Below are positions 41,448 to 41,484 of a stretch of DNA of 41,484 nt, one piece after another; position 1 is the stretch's first letter; each line of letters begins with the position of its first letter. Location of the stretch: positions 1 through 41,484 of the forward strand of contig CACVAP010000030.1 of NCBI GenBank assembly GCA_902727895.1, given 5' to 3'. The notes under the pieces are model-generated. The model had not been told where the DNA came from and did no database searches. It was given only the letters and a program-made list of their open reading frames with translations. The stretch comes from an uncultured Sulfurovum sp. (GTDB taxonomy: Bacteria > Campylobacterota > Campylobacteria > Campylobacterales > Sulfurovaceae). A program made the position numbers and the translations under genes.

Positions 41448-41484
41448 CTGTTGAACTTAGGTATTTATCTTCATCATACATCTC
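41431..41484 (-). CDS. Possible C-terminal end of a gene entering from the right
   Basis: The minus strand from the right edge is open for 17 codons (MYDEDKYLSSTGVSNI preceded by Glu) to TGA 41431-41433, which falls within the terminator stem. The other two frames stop earlier. Too short to identify. Confidence 0.35.
   Translation of the reverse strand, partial: EMYDEDKYLSSTGVSNI

Overview
The window is A+T-rich bacterial chromosome. Gene content and style point to a free-living member of the Campylobacterota (Arcobacter/Sulfurimonas-like). The clues are a ManB/AlgC-type mutase, hybrid histidine kinases beside an H-NOX gene, a tRNA-Sec and a compact Entner-Doudoroff operon that once began with glk. 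The genus is an inference; no rRNA is present.

Region 1 (1-18964) is a surface or periplasmic polysaccharide locus, mostly on the minus strand. From its promoter end it runs: STAS protein, RsbW-like kinase, NDP-sugar pyrophosphorylase, secreted GH2 hydrolase, membrane GT2 synthase, OmpA-like protein, DUF3131 protein, OpgC-like acyltransferase. After a gap come a CAP-domain lipoprotein, a two-part esterase, a tandem-DUF3131 protein, a coiled-coil/outer-membrane-barrel ORF and the start of a phosphohexomutase. A response-regulator/PP2C phosphatase is transcribed divergently and would complete a partner switch with the STAS and kinase proteins. I infer a polymer that is synthesised (GT2), trimmed (GH2, DUF3131), decorated or undecorated (OpgC, esterase) and possibly exported. 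The barrel ORF has no credible start and lies in the -1 frame directly across an A9 tract at the end of the tandem-DUF3131 gene, so the two may be one gene or a slippage-controlled fusion.

Region 2 (19065-23007) holds a DUF2238 membrane protein, a VapBC-like toxin-antitoxin pair, an AraC regulator, an exported tandem OsmC-like protein and a small exported four-cysteine protein.

Region 3 (23033-28234) is an H-NOX gas-sensing cluster: H-NOX, a soluble hybrid kinase and a larger hybrid kinase with HPt domain. An intact 930-bp IS982-family element with perfect 15-bp ends and a 9-bp target duplication sits between the two kinase genes and supplies the last codons of the first.

Region 4 (28282-31357) carries housekeeping genes: GIY-YIG, YcxB-like, methyltransferase, MnmC2-like oxidoreductase and MsrB. 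It also has a REPIN-like palindrome pair.

Region 5 (31435-37764) is zwf-pgl-edd-eda (Entner-Doudoroff) with a truncated glk remnant upstream, and divergent selO.

Region 6 (37781-41484) looks accessory: a Glu-rich exported protein, a PD-(D/E)XK (Rpn-like) protein, a foreign-looking fragment of a selO 3' end, a dsRBD-like protein, another REP pair and tRNA-Sec. It ends with a 206-codon exported coiled-coil ORF interrupted only by two in-frame TGA codons, a shared promoter/hairpin leader and a G+C-richer non-coding block.
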